Positions 19,341 through 30,484 are shown, counted from the first letter of the stretch. The stretch is DNA of 64,000 nucleotides from Desulfuromonas sp. (GCF_002868845.1 NZ_PKUB01000056.1:363-64362); one strand, 5' to 3'. Notes: a model not told the origin generated them from the letters alone. Numbers and translations: made by a program.

Positions 19341-21319
19341 TGGATAAGACCGAGGGGTGGGTCCGCATTCGAATCCGGCTGGTCGGCGTGCTCTTCGTGG
19401 TGGCCTTTCTCCTGGTCGCCACAAGGGCGTACTATATCCAGGTGCACTGTCGGGATGACTGGCAGAAAAAGGCCGAACGGCAACATCAGAAGGTGATCCC
19501 GCTCACCCCGCAGCGGGGCACCATTTTCGACCGCAATAGTGAGGTGATGGCCTTGAGCGTTGAGGCGGACTCCATCTACCTGGAACCCAGCAAGGCCAGG
19601 GCCGGCAAGGTGAAGGCCCGGGATCTGGCTGCGGCACTCTCCCTCCCGCACAAGGCGGTGGCGGCCAAGCTCAAATCGGAAAAGCGTTTTCTCTGGCTCA
19701 AGCGCCAGGTCCCCCCCCGGGTAAGTGAAAAGGTCAGGGCCTTGAAGCTTCCGGGGGTGAATTTTATCAAGGAACACAAACGGTATTATCCCAACTCCAA
19801 GATCGGGGCCCAGGTCGTCGGCTTTACCGGGATCGATCCCGAGGGGCTGGAGGGTGTAGAGCTCAAATACGACTCGGTCATTCTCGGGCAGGGCGGCTAC
19901 CTGGTGACCGAAAGGGATGCCCTGGGCCGGGGCATCGGCTCCGGAGAGCCGGAGATCAAGGGGGGCAGCCGCGGCGACGACCTCTACCTGACCCTCGACA
20001 AAAACCTGCAGTACATCGCCGAGAAGGAACTGGCCGCGGGGGTCCGCAAAGCGAACGCCAAAGCCGGGACGGTGGTAGTCCTCGAGCCGCGTACCGGCAA
20101 GGTCCTGGCCATGGCCAGCCAGCCCGACTTCAATCCCAACGCATTCAACAAGTACCGTCCCAGGCAGTGGCGCAACCGGGCCCTGATCGACACTTTCGAG
20201 CCCGGCTCTACCATGAAGATCTTCCTCCTTGCGGCCGCCCTTAACGAGGGAGCGGTTCGGCCAGAAGAGCTTATCGACTGCGAAAAAGGCGAGTTCCGGG
20301 TCGGCGGCAAGGTCATCCACGACCACCATCCCTATGAACAGCTCTCCGTCGCCGACATCCTCAAAGTCAGCTCCAACATCGGTTCAGCCAAGATCGGAAA
20401 AATTCTGGAACGGGACCGCCTCTACTCCTACCTCACCGGTTTCGGCTTTGGTGCGCCCAGCGGGGTCGATCTCCCGGGAGAGACCTCGGGCCTTTTGCGC
20501 AAGCCGTCTCGTTGGTTTGAGGTTGATCTTGCGGCGATTTCCTTCGGCCAGGCGATCACGGTGACCCCTCTGCAACTGGCGCTGGCGACCGCCGCCATCG
20601 CCAACGGGGGCACCCTCATGGAGCCCTATGTGGTCGAACGGGTCGTGGACAGCTACGGCGAGGTCGTCGATCGTCGCAAGCCCCGCGCGGTGCGCAGGGT
20701 GGTCAACGAGAAGGTGGCACGTATCGTTCGCGAGATGATGGTTCGTGTCACCGAGGAGGGAGGGACGGGGACCAGGGGCGCCGTGACCGGCTACCGCGTC
20801 GCCGGCAAGACCGGGACCGCCCAGAAGGTGGATCCGGTGACCCGGGGCTACTCTGTGGATAAGCGCGTTTCCTCCTTTGTCGGGATGGTGCCGGCCGAAG
20901 ATCCTGAACTGGTGGTGCTGGTCGTGATCGACGAGCCCGAGGGACAGACCTACGGCGGGGTGGTGGCGGCCCCGGTTTTCTCCCGCATTGCAGAGCAGGC
21001 GCTGCGGCACTTGAAAGTCGCTCCGAACCAGCCCGGCCAGGAGGACTTCCTTCCTCCCCTTCCCCCGGTTACCCTGGCCTCCAGAGAGACGCCCCCTGTC
21101 AGGATTGAGGGGCAGGGCGGGGAGATTGAGGGCGAAGGGACGCTGAACATGCCCGATTGCATCGGAATGAGCTACCGCCAGGTGCTTCAGGCGATGGAGC
21201 GCACCGGGCTGAATATAAGACTGAACGGTTCGGGGCGGGTGGTGGAGCAACTCCCGGCTCCCGGTGGCCAAATCCGCTACGGAAAAGAGGTCTGGGTGCG
21301 GCTCCAGCCCCCGGCCTGA
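19340..21319 (+). CDS. ftsI: Septal peptidoglycan transpeptidase FtsI (PBP3), PASTA-containing
   Basis: A 659-aa class B penicillin-binding protein that cross-links septal peptidoglycan. One N-terminal membrane helix (about 12-32), a dimerisation domain, and a transpeptidase domain with STMK (about 290), SSN (about 344) and KTGT (about 489). A single C-terminal PASTA domain (about 590-658) follows, as in division PBPs of Gram-positives and some Deltaproteobacteria; Escherichia FtsI lacks it. ATG overlaps the ftsL stop. Confidence 0.95.
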   Translation: MDKTEGWVRIRIRLVGVLFVVAFLLVATRAYYIQVHCRDDWQKKAERQHQKVIPLTPQRGTIFDRNSEVMALSVEADSIYLEPSKARAGKVKARDLAAALSLPHKAVAAKLKSEKRFLWLKRQVPPRVSEKVRALKLPGVNFIKEHKRYYPNSKIGAQVVGFTGIDPEGLEGVELKYDSVILGQGGYLVTERDALGRGIGSGEPEIKGGSRGDDLYLTLDKNLQYIAEKELAAGVRKANAKAGTVVVLEPRTGKVLAMASQPDFNPNAFNKYRPRQWRNRALIDTFEPGSTMKIFLLAAALNEGAVRPEELIDCEKGEFRVGGKVIHDHHPYEQLSVADILKVSSNIGSAKIGKILERDRLYSYLTGFGFGAPSGVDLPGETSGLLRKPSRWFEVDLAAISFGQAITVTPLQLALATAAIANGGTLMEPYVVERVVDSYGEVVDRRKPRAVRRVVNEKVARIVREMMVRVTEEGGTGTRGAVTGYRVAGKTGTAQKVDPVTRGYSVDKRVSSFVGMVPAEDPELVVLVVIDEPEGQTYGGVVAAPVFSRIAEQALRHLKVAPNQPGQEDFLPPLPPVTLASRETPPVRIEGQGGEIEGEGTLNMPDCIGMSYRQVLQAMERTGLNIRLNGSGRVVEQLPAPGGQIRYGKEVWVRLQPPA

Positions 21320-21354
21320 AATACCCTTTGACATTTGTCGAAGAGGGTAAGAAA

Positions 21355-22875
21355 ATGCCTGATTCTATGAAGATTTCCGCTCTGATTAAAAGGCTTTCTC
21401 CGCGCCGGATTGAGGGGTCCCAGGACACCGAAATCAGTGGACTTTTCTACGACTCGCGCAAGGTCGTGGAGCAGGGGGCCTTCTTCGCCCTGCGCGGAGT
21501 TGCCGCAGACGGACATCGCTTTATCGACCAGGCACTGCGTGCGGGGGCCAGCGCTGTTTTCACCGAGGAGCATGTCTCCCTTCCCGAGGGGGTCACCGGG
21601 GTGCTGGTGGACGACACCCGCCTGGCCCTGGCTTTGGCCGCGGCATCGTTCTACGGAGAGCCTGCGGCGGACATCCCCGTGGTCGGGGTCACCGGGACCA
21701 ACGGCAAGACGACCGTGACCTACCTGGTGGAGTCAATCCTGGAGGTCGCCGGGAAAAGGCCGGCCGTTCTCGGCACGGTCAATTACCGCTTTGGAGAGCA
21801 CTGTCTGCCGGCAGCGCACACCACCCCCGAATCGGCGGATCTGTTGCGGATCCTCGCAGACTTCCGCAAAGAAGGCTGCGACGCACTGGCCATGGAAGTC
21901 TCCTCCCATGCCCTGGACCAGCACCGCGTGGCCGGGGTTCATTTCGACGTCGGCGTCTTCACCAACCTGACCCGGGAGCATCTCGACTACCACGGAAAGA
22001 TGGAGGCCTATTTCGCCAGCAAGGCGCGGCTTTTCGATCAAGTCGCCTCCGGCGGGGGAAGGGTGGTGCTGAACATTGACGACCCCTACGGGGTCCGGCT
22101 GGCCGACCGGTTTCCCTCCGCCCTGACCTGCGGGGTTTCCGACCGGGCGCAGGTGCGGCCTCGCGAGGTGCGGCTCTCCCTCGGCGGGATCGAGGCGCTG
22201 ATCGATACTCCCCGGGGGGCTTTCGCTTTGCGCTCGGCCCTGCTCGGCAGGTTCAACCTGCAGAATCTGCTTTGCGCCGCGGCCGCGGCCCTGGCTCTGG
22301 AGATTCCCCTGGAGGCCGTGGCCGAGGGGCTGGAGAAGGCCCGGGCGGTTCCGGGGCGCATGGAGTCCATCGACAACCGGCTGGGGGCTCAGATCCTTGT
22401 CGATTACGCCCATACCGGAGACGCTCTGGAAAAAGCCCTGTCTACCATGAAGGATCTTTCTCCCCGGCGCATCGTGGTGGTCTTTGGCTGCGGCGGGGAT
22501 CGGGACCGCAGCAAGCGCCCGCTCATGGGAGAGATCGGGGCACGCCTGGCCGATTTGAGCGTGCTGACCTCGGACAACCCCCGCTCCGAGGACCCCATGT
22601 CCATTCTCGCCGAAGTCCGGGAGGGGGCGCGCCGGGTCATCCCGGAGGAATGGTCCCCCGAGGAGGCCCGGAAGGCCGAGGGCCGAGGGTTCGTTTCGAT
22701 CTGCGACCGGGCCGAGGCCATTGAATTCGCCGTCTCCCTGCTTGGCCCCGGCGACCTGCTGCTGGTGGCGGGCAAGGGGCACGAGGATTATCAGATCGTG
22801 GGGCGGCAGCGGCTTCATTTCGACGATCGCGAAGAGTTGCGCCGGGCCCTGGCCCGGCTGGAGACTTCGGCATGA
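21355..22875 (+). CDS. murE: UDP-MurNAc-Ala-Glu:meso-diaminopimelate ligase MurE
   Basis: A 506-aa cytoplasmic Mur ligase adding the third amino acid to the peptidoglycan stem. ATP loop GVTGTNGKTTVTYL (about 109-122). The DNPR motif in LTSDNPRSEDP (about 402-412) marks the meso-diaminopimelate-specific type rather than lysine. The ATG at 21355 has AGAGGG 8 bases upstream; a longer in-frame reading overlapping ftsI has no matching N-terminus. Overlaps murF by four bases. Confidence 0.97.
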   Translation: MPDSMKISALIKRLSPRRIEGSQDTEISGLFYDSRKVVEQGAFFALRGVAADGHRFIDQALRAGASAVFTEEHVSLPEGVTGVLVDDTRLALALAAASFYGEPAADIPVVGVTGTNGKTTVTYLVESILEVAGKRPAVLGTVNYRFGEHCLPAAHTTPESADLLRILADFRKEGCDALAMEVSSHALDQHRVAGVHFDVGVFTNLTREHLDYHGKMEAYFASKARLFDQVASGGGRVVLNIDDPYGVRLADRFPSALTCGVSDRAQVRPREVRLSLGGIEALIDTPRGAFALRSALLGRFNLQNLLCAAAAALALEIPLEAVAEGLEKARAVPGRMESIDNRLGAQILVDYAHTGDALEKALSTMKDLSPRRIVVVFGCGGDRDRSKRPLMGEIGARLADLSVLTSDNPRSEDPMSILAEVREGARRVIPEEWSPEEARKAEGRGFVSICDRAEAIEFAVSLLGPGDLLLVAGKGHEDYQIVGRQRLHFDDREELRRALARLETSA

Positions 22876-24266
22876 ACCTGGACCTTCAGCGCATCGCCCG
22901 GCTGACCCGAGGACGGATTTCTCCCGCCGATGCCTCGGGGCCGGTGGCGGGCATTTCCACCGACAGCCGCACCCTGCGGCCCGGGGAGCTGTTTATCCCC
23001 CTGCGGGGTCCCAACTTCGACGGCCACGATTTCCTGGTCAGGGCGCTGCGCAACGGCGCGGCCGCCTGCCTCAGCGAAGATGTGATCGCCGGCCTCCCGG
23101 TTCCGGTGATCCAGGTGGACGACACCCTGGCCGCCCTCGGGGATTTGGCCGGCGGCTTGCGCGGTGACTTCTCCGGCCCCGTGGTGGGGGTGACCGGCTC
23201 GGCCGGCAAGACCACGACCAAGGAGATGCTCGCGGAGATCCTGTCTCTGACCGGCCCCGGCCTGAAGACCGAGGGCAATTTCAACAACCTGATCGGGCTT
23301 CCCCTGACCCTGCTGCGCCTGGAGCCGGAGCACCGCTGGGCGGTCCTGGAGATGGGCATGAGCGTCCGTGGTGAGATCGCCCGCCTGGCGGAGATCGCCA
23401 CGCCCGCTGTGGGGGTGGTCACCAACGTGGGGCCGGTGCACCTGGAGTCCCTGCACAGCCTGGACGGGGTGGCTCGGGCCAAGGGAGAGCTTTTCGCGGC
23501 CCTGCAGCCGGGGGGCACCGCGGTCATCAACGCTGACGACGATCGGGTCCGCCAGCTTCCGGTGGCCAACGGGGTGCGCCGCCTGCTGTTCGGGCAGACG
23601 AGCGAAGCCGAAGTGCGGGCCGAGGATGTTGTCGCCTCTTCGGGCAAAATCTCCTTCCGGCTGGTTCTGCCCGGGGGAGAGTGGCCCGTCGCGATCTCCG
23701 GTGCCGGGCGTTTCAATGTCCAAAACGCCCTGGCCGCAGCGGCCGCCGCCGTTGCCCTTGAGATCGACGGAGCGACCATCGCGAAGGGCCTGGAGAGGTT
23801 CCAGACCCTTCGCGGAAGGATGGAGCTGATCCGGCTGGACGGCGATGTGCTCCTTCTGGAAGATAGCTACAACGCAAATCCCCTGGCCGTGGAAGCGGCC
23901 CTGACGACCCTCCAGGAGCTGGGAGGCGAAGGGCGGCGCATCGCGGTGCTGGGGGACATGCTTGAACTGGGCGAGGATGCTCCTTCCCTGCATCGCGAGG
24001 TGGGCCGGGCCGCGGCCCGCCTGGTCGATCGCCTGGTGCTGCTCGGGCCTCTCGGGGCTGAAGTCGGCGCCGGTGCGCGAGAGGCCGGGATGCCCGGCGA
24101 CAGGGTTCGTGTGACTGCCTCCCACGGGGAGGCGGCCGTTTACCTGCAAGGGCTCCTTCGGCCCGGCGACCGGATCTTGGTCAAGGGGTCCCGTGGCATG
24201 CAGATGGAAAAGATTTCGACGGCCCTGCAAGAGGCCGTGGCTGCCCGCGCTATGGGCCATTCATAG
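22872..24266 (+). CDS. murF: UDP-MurNAc-tripeptide:D-Ala-D-Ala ligase MurF
   Basis: A 464-aa Mur ligase adding D-Ala-D-Ala to complete the UDP-MurNAc-pentapeptide. ATP loop [14 protein letters not shown] (about 107-120), [14 protein letters not shown] (substrate segment, about 137-150), and [16 protein letters not shown] (about 330-345) are typical. Starts on the murE stop (ATGA). Confidence 0.97.
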   Translation: MNLDLQRIARLTRGRISPADASGPVAGISTDSRTLRPGELFIPLRGPNFDGHDFLVRALRNGAAACLSEDVIAGLPVPVIQVDDTLAALGDLAGGLRGDFSGPVVGVTGSAGKTTTKEMLAEILSLTGPGLKTEGNFNNLIGLPLTLLRLEPEHRWAVLEMGMSVRGEIARLAEIATPAVGVVTNVGPVHLESLHSLDGVARAKGELFAALQPGGTAVINADDDRVRQLPVANGVRRLLFGQTSEAEVRAEDVVASSGKISFRLVLPGGEWPVAISGAGRFNVQNALAAAAAAVALEIDGATIAKGLERFQTLRGRMELIRLDGDVLLLEDSYNANPLAVEAALTTLQELGGEGRRIAVLGDMLELGEDAPSLHREVGRAAARLVDRLVLLGPLGAEVGAGAREAGMPGDRVRVTASHGEAAVYLQGLLRPGDRILVKGSRGMQMEKISTALQEAVAARAMGHS

Positions 24267-24276
24267 GAATCGGTGG

Positions 24277-25353
24277 ATGCTTTATCACTTTTTATATCCC
24301 CTGCATACAGAGTTTTCGGTCCTGTACGTCTTCAGGTTCATCACCTTCCGGGCCATCTACGCCACGATCACGGCCCTGCTGATCTCCTTCATCCTGGGGC
24401 CGTGGCTCATCGACAAACTCTCCAGGCTGCAGATCGGGCAGAGCATCCGCAAGGTCGGCCCCGAGTCTCATTTCAAGAAGGAGGGGACGCCGACCATGGG
24501 CGGCACCCTGATTCTTTTCGCCATTGTCCTGCCGACCCTGCTCTGGGCCGACCTCGGCAATACCTATGTCTGGGTGACACTGCTGGTGACCGTCGGTTTC
24601 GGAGCCGTCGGCTTCGTGGATGATTTCCGCAAGGTCAAAAGCAAGAGCAGCGACGGGCTCTCGGCCCGGCAGAAGATGTTCTGGCTCCTTCTCATCTCCC
24701 TGGCGGCGGGCTTGTCCCTTTATGTCTTTCCCTCTTTCCAGACGACTCTGGCAGTCCCTTTTTTCAAAGGGGTGCGGCCCGACCTCGGGATCTTCTATAT
24801 CCCCTTCGCCATGCTGGTCATCGTCGGGGCGGGTAACGCGGTGAACCTGACCGACGGTCTGGATGGCCTGGCCATCGGTCCGATGATCATCGCCACCGGG
24901 ACCTACCTCCTCTTCGCTTACCTGGCGGGCAATGCCCGCCTTTCCGAGTACCTGCAGATCAGCAGCGTCCAGGGGGCCGGCGAGCTGGCGGTGCTGTGCG
25001 GGGCGATGGTCGGGGCGGGGCTCGGTTTTCTGTGGTTCAACACCTACCCGGCCCAGGTCTTCATGGGGGATGTGGGCAGCCTCTCTCTGGGCGGGGCACT
25101 CGGGACCATTGCGGTGATCACCAAGCAGGAGATCGTTCTGGTCATCGTCGGCGGAATCTTCGTCGTCGAGGCCCTGTCCGTGATCTTCCAGGTTGTCTCC
25201 TTCCGGCTCTGGGGCAAGCGGATCTTCCGCATGGCTCCCATTCATCATCATTTCGAACTGAAGGGGTGGCCCGAGCCGAAGATCATCGTGCGCTTCTGGA
25301 TCATCAGTATCATCCTGGCCCTCGTGGGTCTGTCGACGCTGAAACTGCGATAG
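24277..25353 (+). CDS. mraY: Phospho-MurNAc-pentapeptide transferase MraY
   Basis: A 358-aa, ten-helix membrane enzyme that makes lipid I by transferring phospho-MurNAc-pentapeptide to undecaprenyl phosphate. Diagnostic blocks: [18 protein letters not shown] (aspartate pair), [10 protein letters not shown] and the [14 protein letters not shown] histidine cluster. The ATG at 24277 (MLYHFLYPL) is the usual start; upstream in-frame sequence overlaps murF and is not MraY-like. Confidence 0.97.
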   Translation: MLYHFLYPLHTEFSVLYVFRFITFRAIYATITALLISFILGPWLIDKLSRLQIGQSIRKVGPESHFKKEGTPTMGGTLILFAIVLPTLLWADLGNTYVWVTLLVTVGFGAVGFVDDFRKVKSKSSDGLSARQKMFWLLLISLAAGLSLYVFPSFQTTLAVPFFKGVRPDLGIFYIPFAMLVIVGAGNAVNLTDGLDGLAIGPMIIATGTYLLFAYLAGNARLSEYLQISSVQGAGELAVLCGAMVGAGLGFLWFNTYPAQVFMGDVGSLSLGGALGTIAVITKQEIVLVIVGGIFVVEALSVIFQVVSFRLWGKRIFRMAPIHHHFELKGWPEPKIIVRFWIISIILALVGLSTLKLR

Positions 25354-25357
25354 AGAC

Positions 25358-25465
25358 AGCTGAAAGCTTTAAGCCGGAAGCTGTAAGTAAAATCAAAATG
25401 ACCCAAACAGGAAAAAGAGCAGAAAAAACGAGGTTTTTCTTTCAGCTTAAAGCTGATAGCTAACG
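25358..25465 (+). repeat. Heptanucleotide-repeat element in the mraY-murD gap
   Basis: The only sizeable gap inside the dcw cluster (122 bases). It opens with four 7-base units AGCTGAA, AGCTTTA, AGCCGGA, AGCTGTA (25358-25385) and closes with three related units in the opposite sense, CAGCTTA, AAGCTGA, TAGCTAA (25443-25463). The ten bases at 25365-25374 and 25445-25454 are exact inverted copies, so transcribed RNA could fold into a stem. The AT-rich middle is not coding. Confidence 0.6.
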
Positions 25466-25475
25466 ACTGATTTTT

Positions 25476-26834
25476 ATGACTCCTGATTTGCGCAATAAAA
25501 AGATCGTAGTCGTCGGCGCCGGGCGCACCGGGTTGGCCCTGGCTGGCTACTTTCATGAGCGGGGGGCCGAGGTCATTCTGTCGGACCGGCGCCCCGCGGC
25601 GCGCATTGCGGGACTGGAACCGCTGCGGCAAGCGGGGGTCGCTCTCGATTTGGGCGGTCATACCGCGGCCTATTTCGGCGCCGCGGACCTGGTGGCGATC
25701 AGCCCCGGGGTTCCCCTTTCGGTGCCTGCGGTTGCCGGGGCCATCCGTCTGGGCGTGCCGGTGCTGGGAGAGGTCGAGGTCGCTTTCCGGGAGCTCTCCG
25801 CCCCGATGGTGGCGATTACCGGGACCAACGGCAAGTCGACGACCACGACCCTGGCGGGGGAGATCTTCCAGGCCTGGGGACGGGCCGTCTTCGTCGGCGG
25901 CAACCTCGGGACGCCCCTCGTCGAGGCGGTGGGCGGGGCCTGGGACTGGATCGTGGCCGAGCTTTCCTCCTTTCAGCTCGAGGGGATCGAGTCCTTCCGG
26001 CCCCGCTACGCCATGCTGCTCAATATCAGCGATGATCATCTTGACCGCTACCCCGACATGGCCGCTTACGTCGCCGCCAAGATGCGGATTTTTGAGAACA
26101 TGACCGACTCGGACGTGGCGGTCCTCAACGCCGACGACCCCCTGGTGCAGGAGGCCGCCGCCGCGATCCGGGCCCGGCGCGTGGAATTCTCCTCCCGGCG
26201 GCTGCTGCCGGCGGGAATGGGCTTTGAGGGGGGCGAGATCGTCTGGCGCTGGGGGGGGGAGGAACACCGTTTCCCGGCGCGGGAACTGCGCCTCAGGGGT
26301 GCGCACAATCTGGAGAACGTCATGGCCGCCCTGATTCCCCCTCTGCTCGAGGGTTGCCCGGCGCAACTCGCCTGGCGGGCCGCATGCAGCTGTGCCGGCC
26401 TGCCGCACCGGATGGAACTCGTTCGCGAGCTTGACGGAGTGGCCTGGTACAACGATTCCAAGGGGACCAACGTGGGCAGCGTGGTCAAGAGCCTCGCAGG
26501 TCTTGCTGCCCCGGTGACCCTGATCGCCGGCGGCAAGGACAAGGGAAGCGATTACGGCCCCCTGGCCGGCCCTCTCCGGGAGAAGGTCGCCCATCTGGTA
26601 CTCATCGGCCAGGCAGCCGAGCGCATGGCCCGGGACCTGGCCGGGCACACCGACACGGTGCGGGTCGAAACCCTCGATGACGCCGTGCAAAGGGCCCGGG
26701 AACTGACGCCTTCGGGGGGCTCGGTCCTGCTCTCCCCGGCCTGCTCCAGTTTCGACATGTTCGCCAATTTCGAGGAGCGCGGCGATGCATTCTGCCGGGC
26801 TGTGAACGCCCTGCCCCAACGAGAGGCGGTCTAG
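25476..26834 (+). CDS. murD: UDP-MurNAc-L-alanine:D-glutamate ligase MurD
   Basis: A 452-aa Mur ligase adding D-Glu. The N-terminal Rossmann start KIVVVGAGRTGLALAGYF, the ATP loop AITGTNGKSTTTTL (about 112-125) and C-terminal NDSKGTNVGSVVKSL (about 326-340) are conserved. It follows the repeat-bearing gap, so it is the only gene of the region not tightly packed against its predecessor. Confidence 0.97.
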   Translation: MTPDLRNKKIVVVGAGRTGLALAGYFHERGAEVILSDRRPAARIAGLEPLRQAGVALDLGGHTAAYFGAADLVAISPGVPLSVPAVAGAIRLGVPVLGEVEVAFRELSAPMVAITGTNGKSTTTTLAGEIFQAWGRAVFVGGNLGTPLVEAVGGAWDWIVAELSSFQLEGIESFRPRYAMLLNISDDHLDRYPDMAAYVAAKMRIFENMTDSDVAVLNADDPLVQEAAAAIRARRVEFSSRRLLPAGMGFEGGEIVWRWGGEEHRFPARELRLRGAHNLENVMAALIPPLLEGCPAQLAWRAACSCAGLPHRMELVRELDGVAWYNDSKGTNVGSVVKSLAGLAAPVTLIAGGKDKGSDYGPLAGPLREKVAHLVLIGQAAERMARDLAGHTDTVRVETLDDAVQRARELTPSGGSVLLSPACSSFDMFANFEERGDAFCRAVNALPQREAV

Positions 26835-26836
26835 CC

Positions 26837-27943
26837 ATGGATGCGAGAAAAGGTTTCGACTCCACGATCCTCCTGCTGGCGGTGGTGCTGACCTGCTTCG
26901 GGGTGGTCATGGTCTATTCCTCCTCCTCCATCATGGCGGCCAAGAAATTCTCCGACGGGTTCTACTTTCTCAAGAAACAGGGGGTCTTTGCCCTGGCCGG
27001 CTTCATGATCATGGCCGCGGTCATGCACATCGACTACCACCTGCTGCGCCGGTTAGCGGTCCCTTTCCTGCTGCTGTGCGCGGCCTTGTTGGTCGCCGTG
27101 CTGATCCCCGGCGTGGGAACCCACGCCGGAGGAGCCTGCCGCTGGATCCGCCTCGGTCCCGTCAACGTTCAGCCCTCGGAGCTGGCCAAGCTGGCAATGA
27201 TCCTGTACATGGCCCACTCTCTGGCCAAAAAAGGAGAGAAGATAAAAACCTTCAAGCTCGGCTTCATCCCTTACATGGTGGTCCTCGCCCTTCTCCTGAT
27301 GCTGCTGCTGATGCAGCCGGACCTCGGCAGCGCCCTGACCCTGGCCGGGGTGGCCATGGTGATGCTGCTGGTGGCGGGGACCCGGCTGAGTTACCTGTTC
27401 TCCCTATTGGTGCTGGCCCTGCCTTTTCTGTACTTCGCGGTGATGAACGTCGATTACCGGCGCAAACGGATTTTGGCCTTTCTCAACCCCTGGGATGATC
27501 CGACCAACTCGGGCTTCCAGATCATTCAGAGCTGGATCGCCTTCGGCTCGGGCGGGCTGTTCGGAAAGGGGCTGGGCGAGGGCAAGCAGAAGCTCTTCTA
27601 CCTGCCGGAGGCGCACACAGATTTTATCTTCTCGGTCGTCGGGGAGGAACTCGGATTCGCCGGGGTGGTCGTAGTGGCGGCCATGTTCCTGGTGCTCGTC
27701 ATGCGAGGGGTGCGCGCGGCCGTCGGGGCGCCCGATGATTTCGGGCGTTACCTGGCTTTCGGCCTGACCCTGCTGCTGGGCCTGGAGGCCTTTGTCAATT
27801 TCGCCGTCGTCATGGTAATGGTGCCGACCAAGGGTCTGGCCCTGCCTTTTCTTTCCTACGGAGGCACCAGCCTTGTGACGACCCTGTTTGCGGTGGGAAT
27901 CCTGCTCAACGTTTCCAGTCAGGGAACGGGGGAGGCGCGATGA
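26837..27943 (+). CDS. ftsW: Septal peptidoglycan polymerase FtsW (SEDS family)
   Basis: A 368-aa protein with about ten membrane helices that polymerises lipid II at the septum with FtsI. The SEDS signature is clear: PSELAKLAMILYMAHSLAKK, QPDLGSALTL, QSWIAFGSGGLFGKGLGEGKQKLFYLPEAHTDFIFSVVGEELG and PFLSYGGTSLVTTL. Overlaps murG by four bases. Confidence 0.96.
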   Translation: MDARKGFDSTILLLAVVLTCFGVVMVYSSSSIMAAKKFSDGFYFLKKQGVFALAGFMIMAAVMHIDYHLLRRLAVPFLLLCAALLVAVLIPGVGTHAGGACRWIRLGPVNVQPSELAKLAMILYMAHSLAKKGEKIKTFKLGFIPYMVVLALLLMLLLMQPDLGSALTLAGVAMVMLLVAGTRLSYLFSLLVLALPFLYFAVMNVDYRRKRILAFLNPWDDPTNSGFQIIQSWIAFGSGGLFGKGLGEGKQKLFYLPEAHTDFIFSVVGEELGFAGVVVVAAMFLVLVMRGVRAAVGAPDDFGRYLAFGLTLLLGLEAFVNFAVVMVMVPTKGLALPFLSYGGTSLVTTLFAVGILLNVSSQGTGEAR

Positions 27944-29076
27944 AACTGCTGCTGGCCGGAGGGGGGACCGGTGGACATCTTTTCCCCGCGGTGGCGCTGG
28001 CCCAAAGGCTGATCGAGACAGAGGAAGACTCCGAGGTGCTCTTCGTCGGGACCAAGCGGGGGATCGAGGCGCGGGTCATCCCCGAACTCGGACTTCCCCT
28101 CGAGACGATCGACATTTCCGGATTCGTCGGCAAGGGCTGGGCCGGCAAGCTCACCTTCGGCCCGCGCCTGGCCATAAGCGTGCGCCAATCCCTGGCCATC
28201 CTCGAACGATTCCGGCCCGACGTTGTGGTCGGTGTGGGCGGCTACGCCTCTGCCCCGGTTCTGGCCGCGGCCAAAATGCGGGGATACCCCGTATTGATCC
28301 ACGAGCAGAACGCCTGGCCGGGCCTGACCAACCGGTGTTTCGCCCGCTGGGCCGACCGGGTTTGTGTCTCTTTCGCCGACGCCGACCGGGCCTTTCACCA
28401 CGGACGCACCGTGGTGACCGGCAATCCCCTGCGCCAGGGAATGGACGAGTGCCCGCCCATCCCCCGGGAAAACCCGCTTCTGCTGGTCTTCGGTGGCAGC
28501 CTCGGGGCCCGGGCGATCAACGAGGCGATGGTGGAAACCCTGCCCCTGCTCGAGCCTCTGAAGGGGGAGTTGACCATCCTTCACCAAAGCGGCCCCAAGG
28601 AACTGGAGCGGGTCCGGGAGGGATACCGCAACGCCGGCTGGGACCCGGAAGGGGTGGTCCCCTTTATCGAGGACATGGCACAGGCCTACGCCCGGTCCCA
28701 CCTCGTGGTGTGCCGGGCCGGTGCGACCACCGTCGCCGAGCTGACCTCCTGCGGACGCCCGGCGATCATGATCCCCTATCCTCACGCCGCAGGGGACCAC
28801 CAGACCACCAACGCCAACGCACTGGCCAGGCGCGGGGCTGCCCTGCTCCTGCCTCAGGCAGACCTGACGGCCGAACTGCTGGTCCGCCTCGTCTCCGACC
28901 TGTTCCGAGACCGGGAGCGCCTCCTGGCCATGGCCGGGGTGGCACGCTCCCTCGGGCGCAAGGGAGCCGTGGACCTGGTCCTGAAGGAATGCCGGATCAT
29001 CGCCCGGCCCCGGCGTCAGGGCGGCTCGGCCGGTAACGACAAAAGCAAAAACAACCCGCCCCTTCGGGCAATATAA
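27940..29076 (+). CDS. murG: Lipid II synthase MurG (UDP-GlcNAc transferase)
   Basis: A 378-aa GT-B glycosyltransferase attached to the inner membrane that adds GlcNAc to lipid I. Glycine loop [16 protein letters not shown] at the N-terminus, GGYASAPVL and [13 protein letters not shown], and the second loop [13 protein letters not shown] with [11 protein letters not shown] near the UDP-GlcNAc site. The last 25 residues are a basic, asparagine-rich tail beyond the usual end. Confidence 0.96.
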   Translation: MKLLLAGGGTGGHLFPAVALAQRLIETEEDSEVLFVGTKRGIEARVIPELGLPLETIDISGFVGKGWAGKLTFGPRLAISVRQSLAILERFRPDVVVGVGGYASAPVLAAAKMRGYPVLIHEQNAWPGLTNRCFARWADRVCVSFADADRAFHHGRTVVTGNPLRQGMDECPPIPRENPLLLVFGGSLGARAINEAMVETLPLLEPLKGELTILHQSGPKELERVREGYRNAGWDPEGVVPFIEDMAQAYARSHLVVCRAGATTVAELTSCGRPAIMIPYPHAAGDHQTTNANALARRGAALLLPQADLTAELLVRLVSDLFRDRERLLAMAGVARSLGRKGAVDLVLKECRIIARPRRQGGSAGNDKSKNNPPLRAI

Positions 29077-29086
29077 GACGGACGAT

Positions 29087-30484
29087 ATGTACGGACGGAT
29101 TCGGAAAATACATTTTATCGGCATCGGCGGTATCGGCATGAGCGGCATCGCCGAGGTGCTGCTCAACCTCGGCTACCAGGTTTCCGGCTCTGATCTGCGC
29201 GAGTCGGAGACCACCCGCCGCCTCGAGGAACTCGGCGGTGAAATCACCTACGGCCACCGGGAGGCGAACCTGCAGGGGGCCGACGTGGTCGTCACGTCGA
29301 CCGCGGTGAAGGCCGACAACCCCGAGGTCCAGGAGGCCCACCGTCACCTCGTCCCGGTGATTCCCCGGGCTGAGATGCTGGCGGAGCTGATGCGCATGAA
29401 GTACGGCATCGCGGTGGCCGGAACCCACGGCAAGACAACGACCACGAGCATGGTGGCGACGGTCCTGGTGCACGGCGGGATTGATCCCACCGCGGTCATC
29501 GGAGGCCGCCTGGACTCCCTCGGCTCCAACGCCAAGCTCGGGCAGGGCAAGTTCCTGGTGGCCGAGGCCGACGAGTCGGACGGCTCCTTCCTGCGCCTCT
29601 CCCCGACCATTGCGGTGGTTACCAACATCGATGCTGACCATCTCGACTACTACCGCGATCTCGAGCAGATCAAGGACACCTTTGTCGATTTCATCAACAA
29701 GGTGCCCTTTTACGGACTTGCGGTGCTGTGCCTCGACGATCCCAACATCCAGGACATCATCCCCCGGGTGAAGAAGCGTTTCGCCACCTACGGCATGACC
29801 AGCCAAGCCGATTTTCAGGCCACCCGCATCGAGCACCGCGAGGGGAGCACCTCCTTTACCGTTCACTGCCGGGGCGAGGAGCTGGGACGGCTCTCCATCA
29901 ACATGCCGGGCCGCCACAACGTCCTCAATGCCCTGGCCGCGGTCGCGGTTGCGATAGAGCTGGACATTCCCTTCGCGACGGTGGCCGAGGGGTTCGGCGG
30001 GTTCGGCGGGGTGGATCGACGCTTCCAGATCAAGTACGACGAACGGGGGATCATGGTGGTGGACGACTACGGCCATCACCCGGCCGAGATCGTCGCTACC
30101 CTGGCCGCGGCCCGCGCCGGCTGGGACCGGCGTATTGTCGCGGTCTTCCAGCCCCATCGCTACAGCCGCACCCAGGCGCTTTTTGACGAGTTCGTGACCG
30201 CCTTCTACCAGGCCGACCACCTCGTGGTGATGGACATCTACGCGGCCGGTGAGGACCCCCTGCCGGGAGTGGAGGCGAAGGATCTTGTCAAGGGGATTTG
30301 CGGCCACGGGCACAAGGGCGCCCATTACATCGGCGATCAGCATGGGGTGGTCTCTCATCTCATGTCCGAGCTTCGGGAGGGGGATATCGTCATAACTCTC
30401 GGTGCCGGCAACGTCTGGCAGGTAGGGGATTCCCTGGCCCGCCGCCTGCGCGAAGGGGGGGCGGGTGTCCCCGGAGATCTTTGA
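29087..30484 (+). CDS. murC: UDP-MurNAc:L-alanine ligase MurC
   Basis: A 465-aa enzyme adding the first stem amino acid. N-terminal [20 protein letters not shown] loop [14 protein letters not shown] (about 109-122), [10 protein letters not shown], and [12 protein letters not shown] (about 322-333). The 3' end overlaps murB by 20 bases. Confidence 0.97.
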   Translation: MYGRIRKIHFIGIGGIGMSGIAEVLLNLGYQVSGSDLRESETTRRLEELGGEITYGHREANLQGADVVVTSTAVKADNPEVQEAHRHLVPVIPRAEMLAELMRMKYGIAVAGTHGKTTTTSMVATVLVHGGIDPTAVIGGRLDSLGSNAKLGQGKFLVAEADESDGSFLRLSPTIAVVTNIDADHLDYYRDLEQIKDTFVDFINKVPFYGLAVLCLDDPNIQDIIPRVKKRFATYGMTSQADFQATRIEHREGSTSFTVHCRGEELGRLSINMPGRHNVLNALAAVAVAIELDIPFATVAEGFGGFGGVDRRFQIKYDERGIMVVDDYGHHPAEIVATLAAARAGWDRRIVAVFQPHRYSRTQALFDEFVTAFYQADHLVVMDIYAAGEDPLPGVEAKDLVKGICGHGHKGAHYIGDQHGVVSHLMSELREGDIVITLGAGNVWQVGDSLARRLREGGAGVPGDL

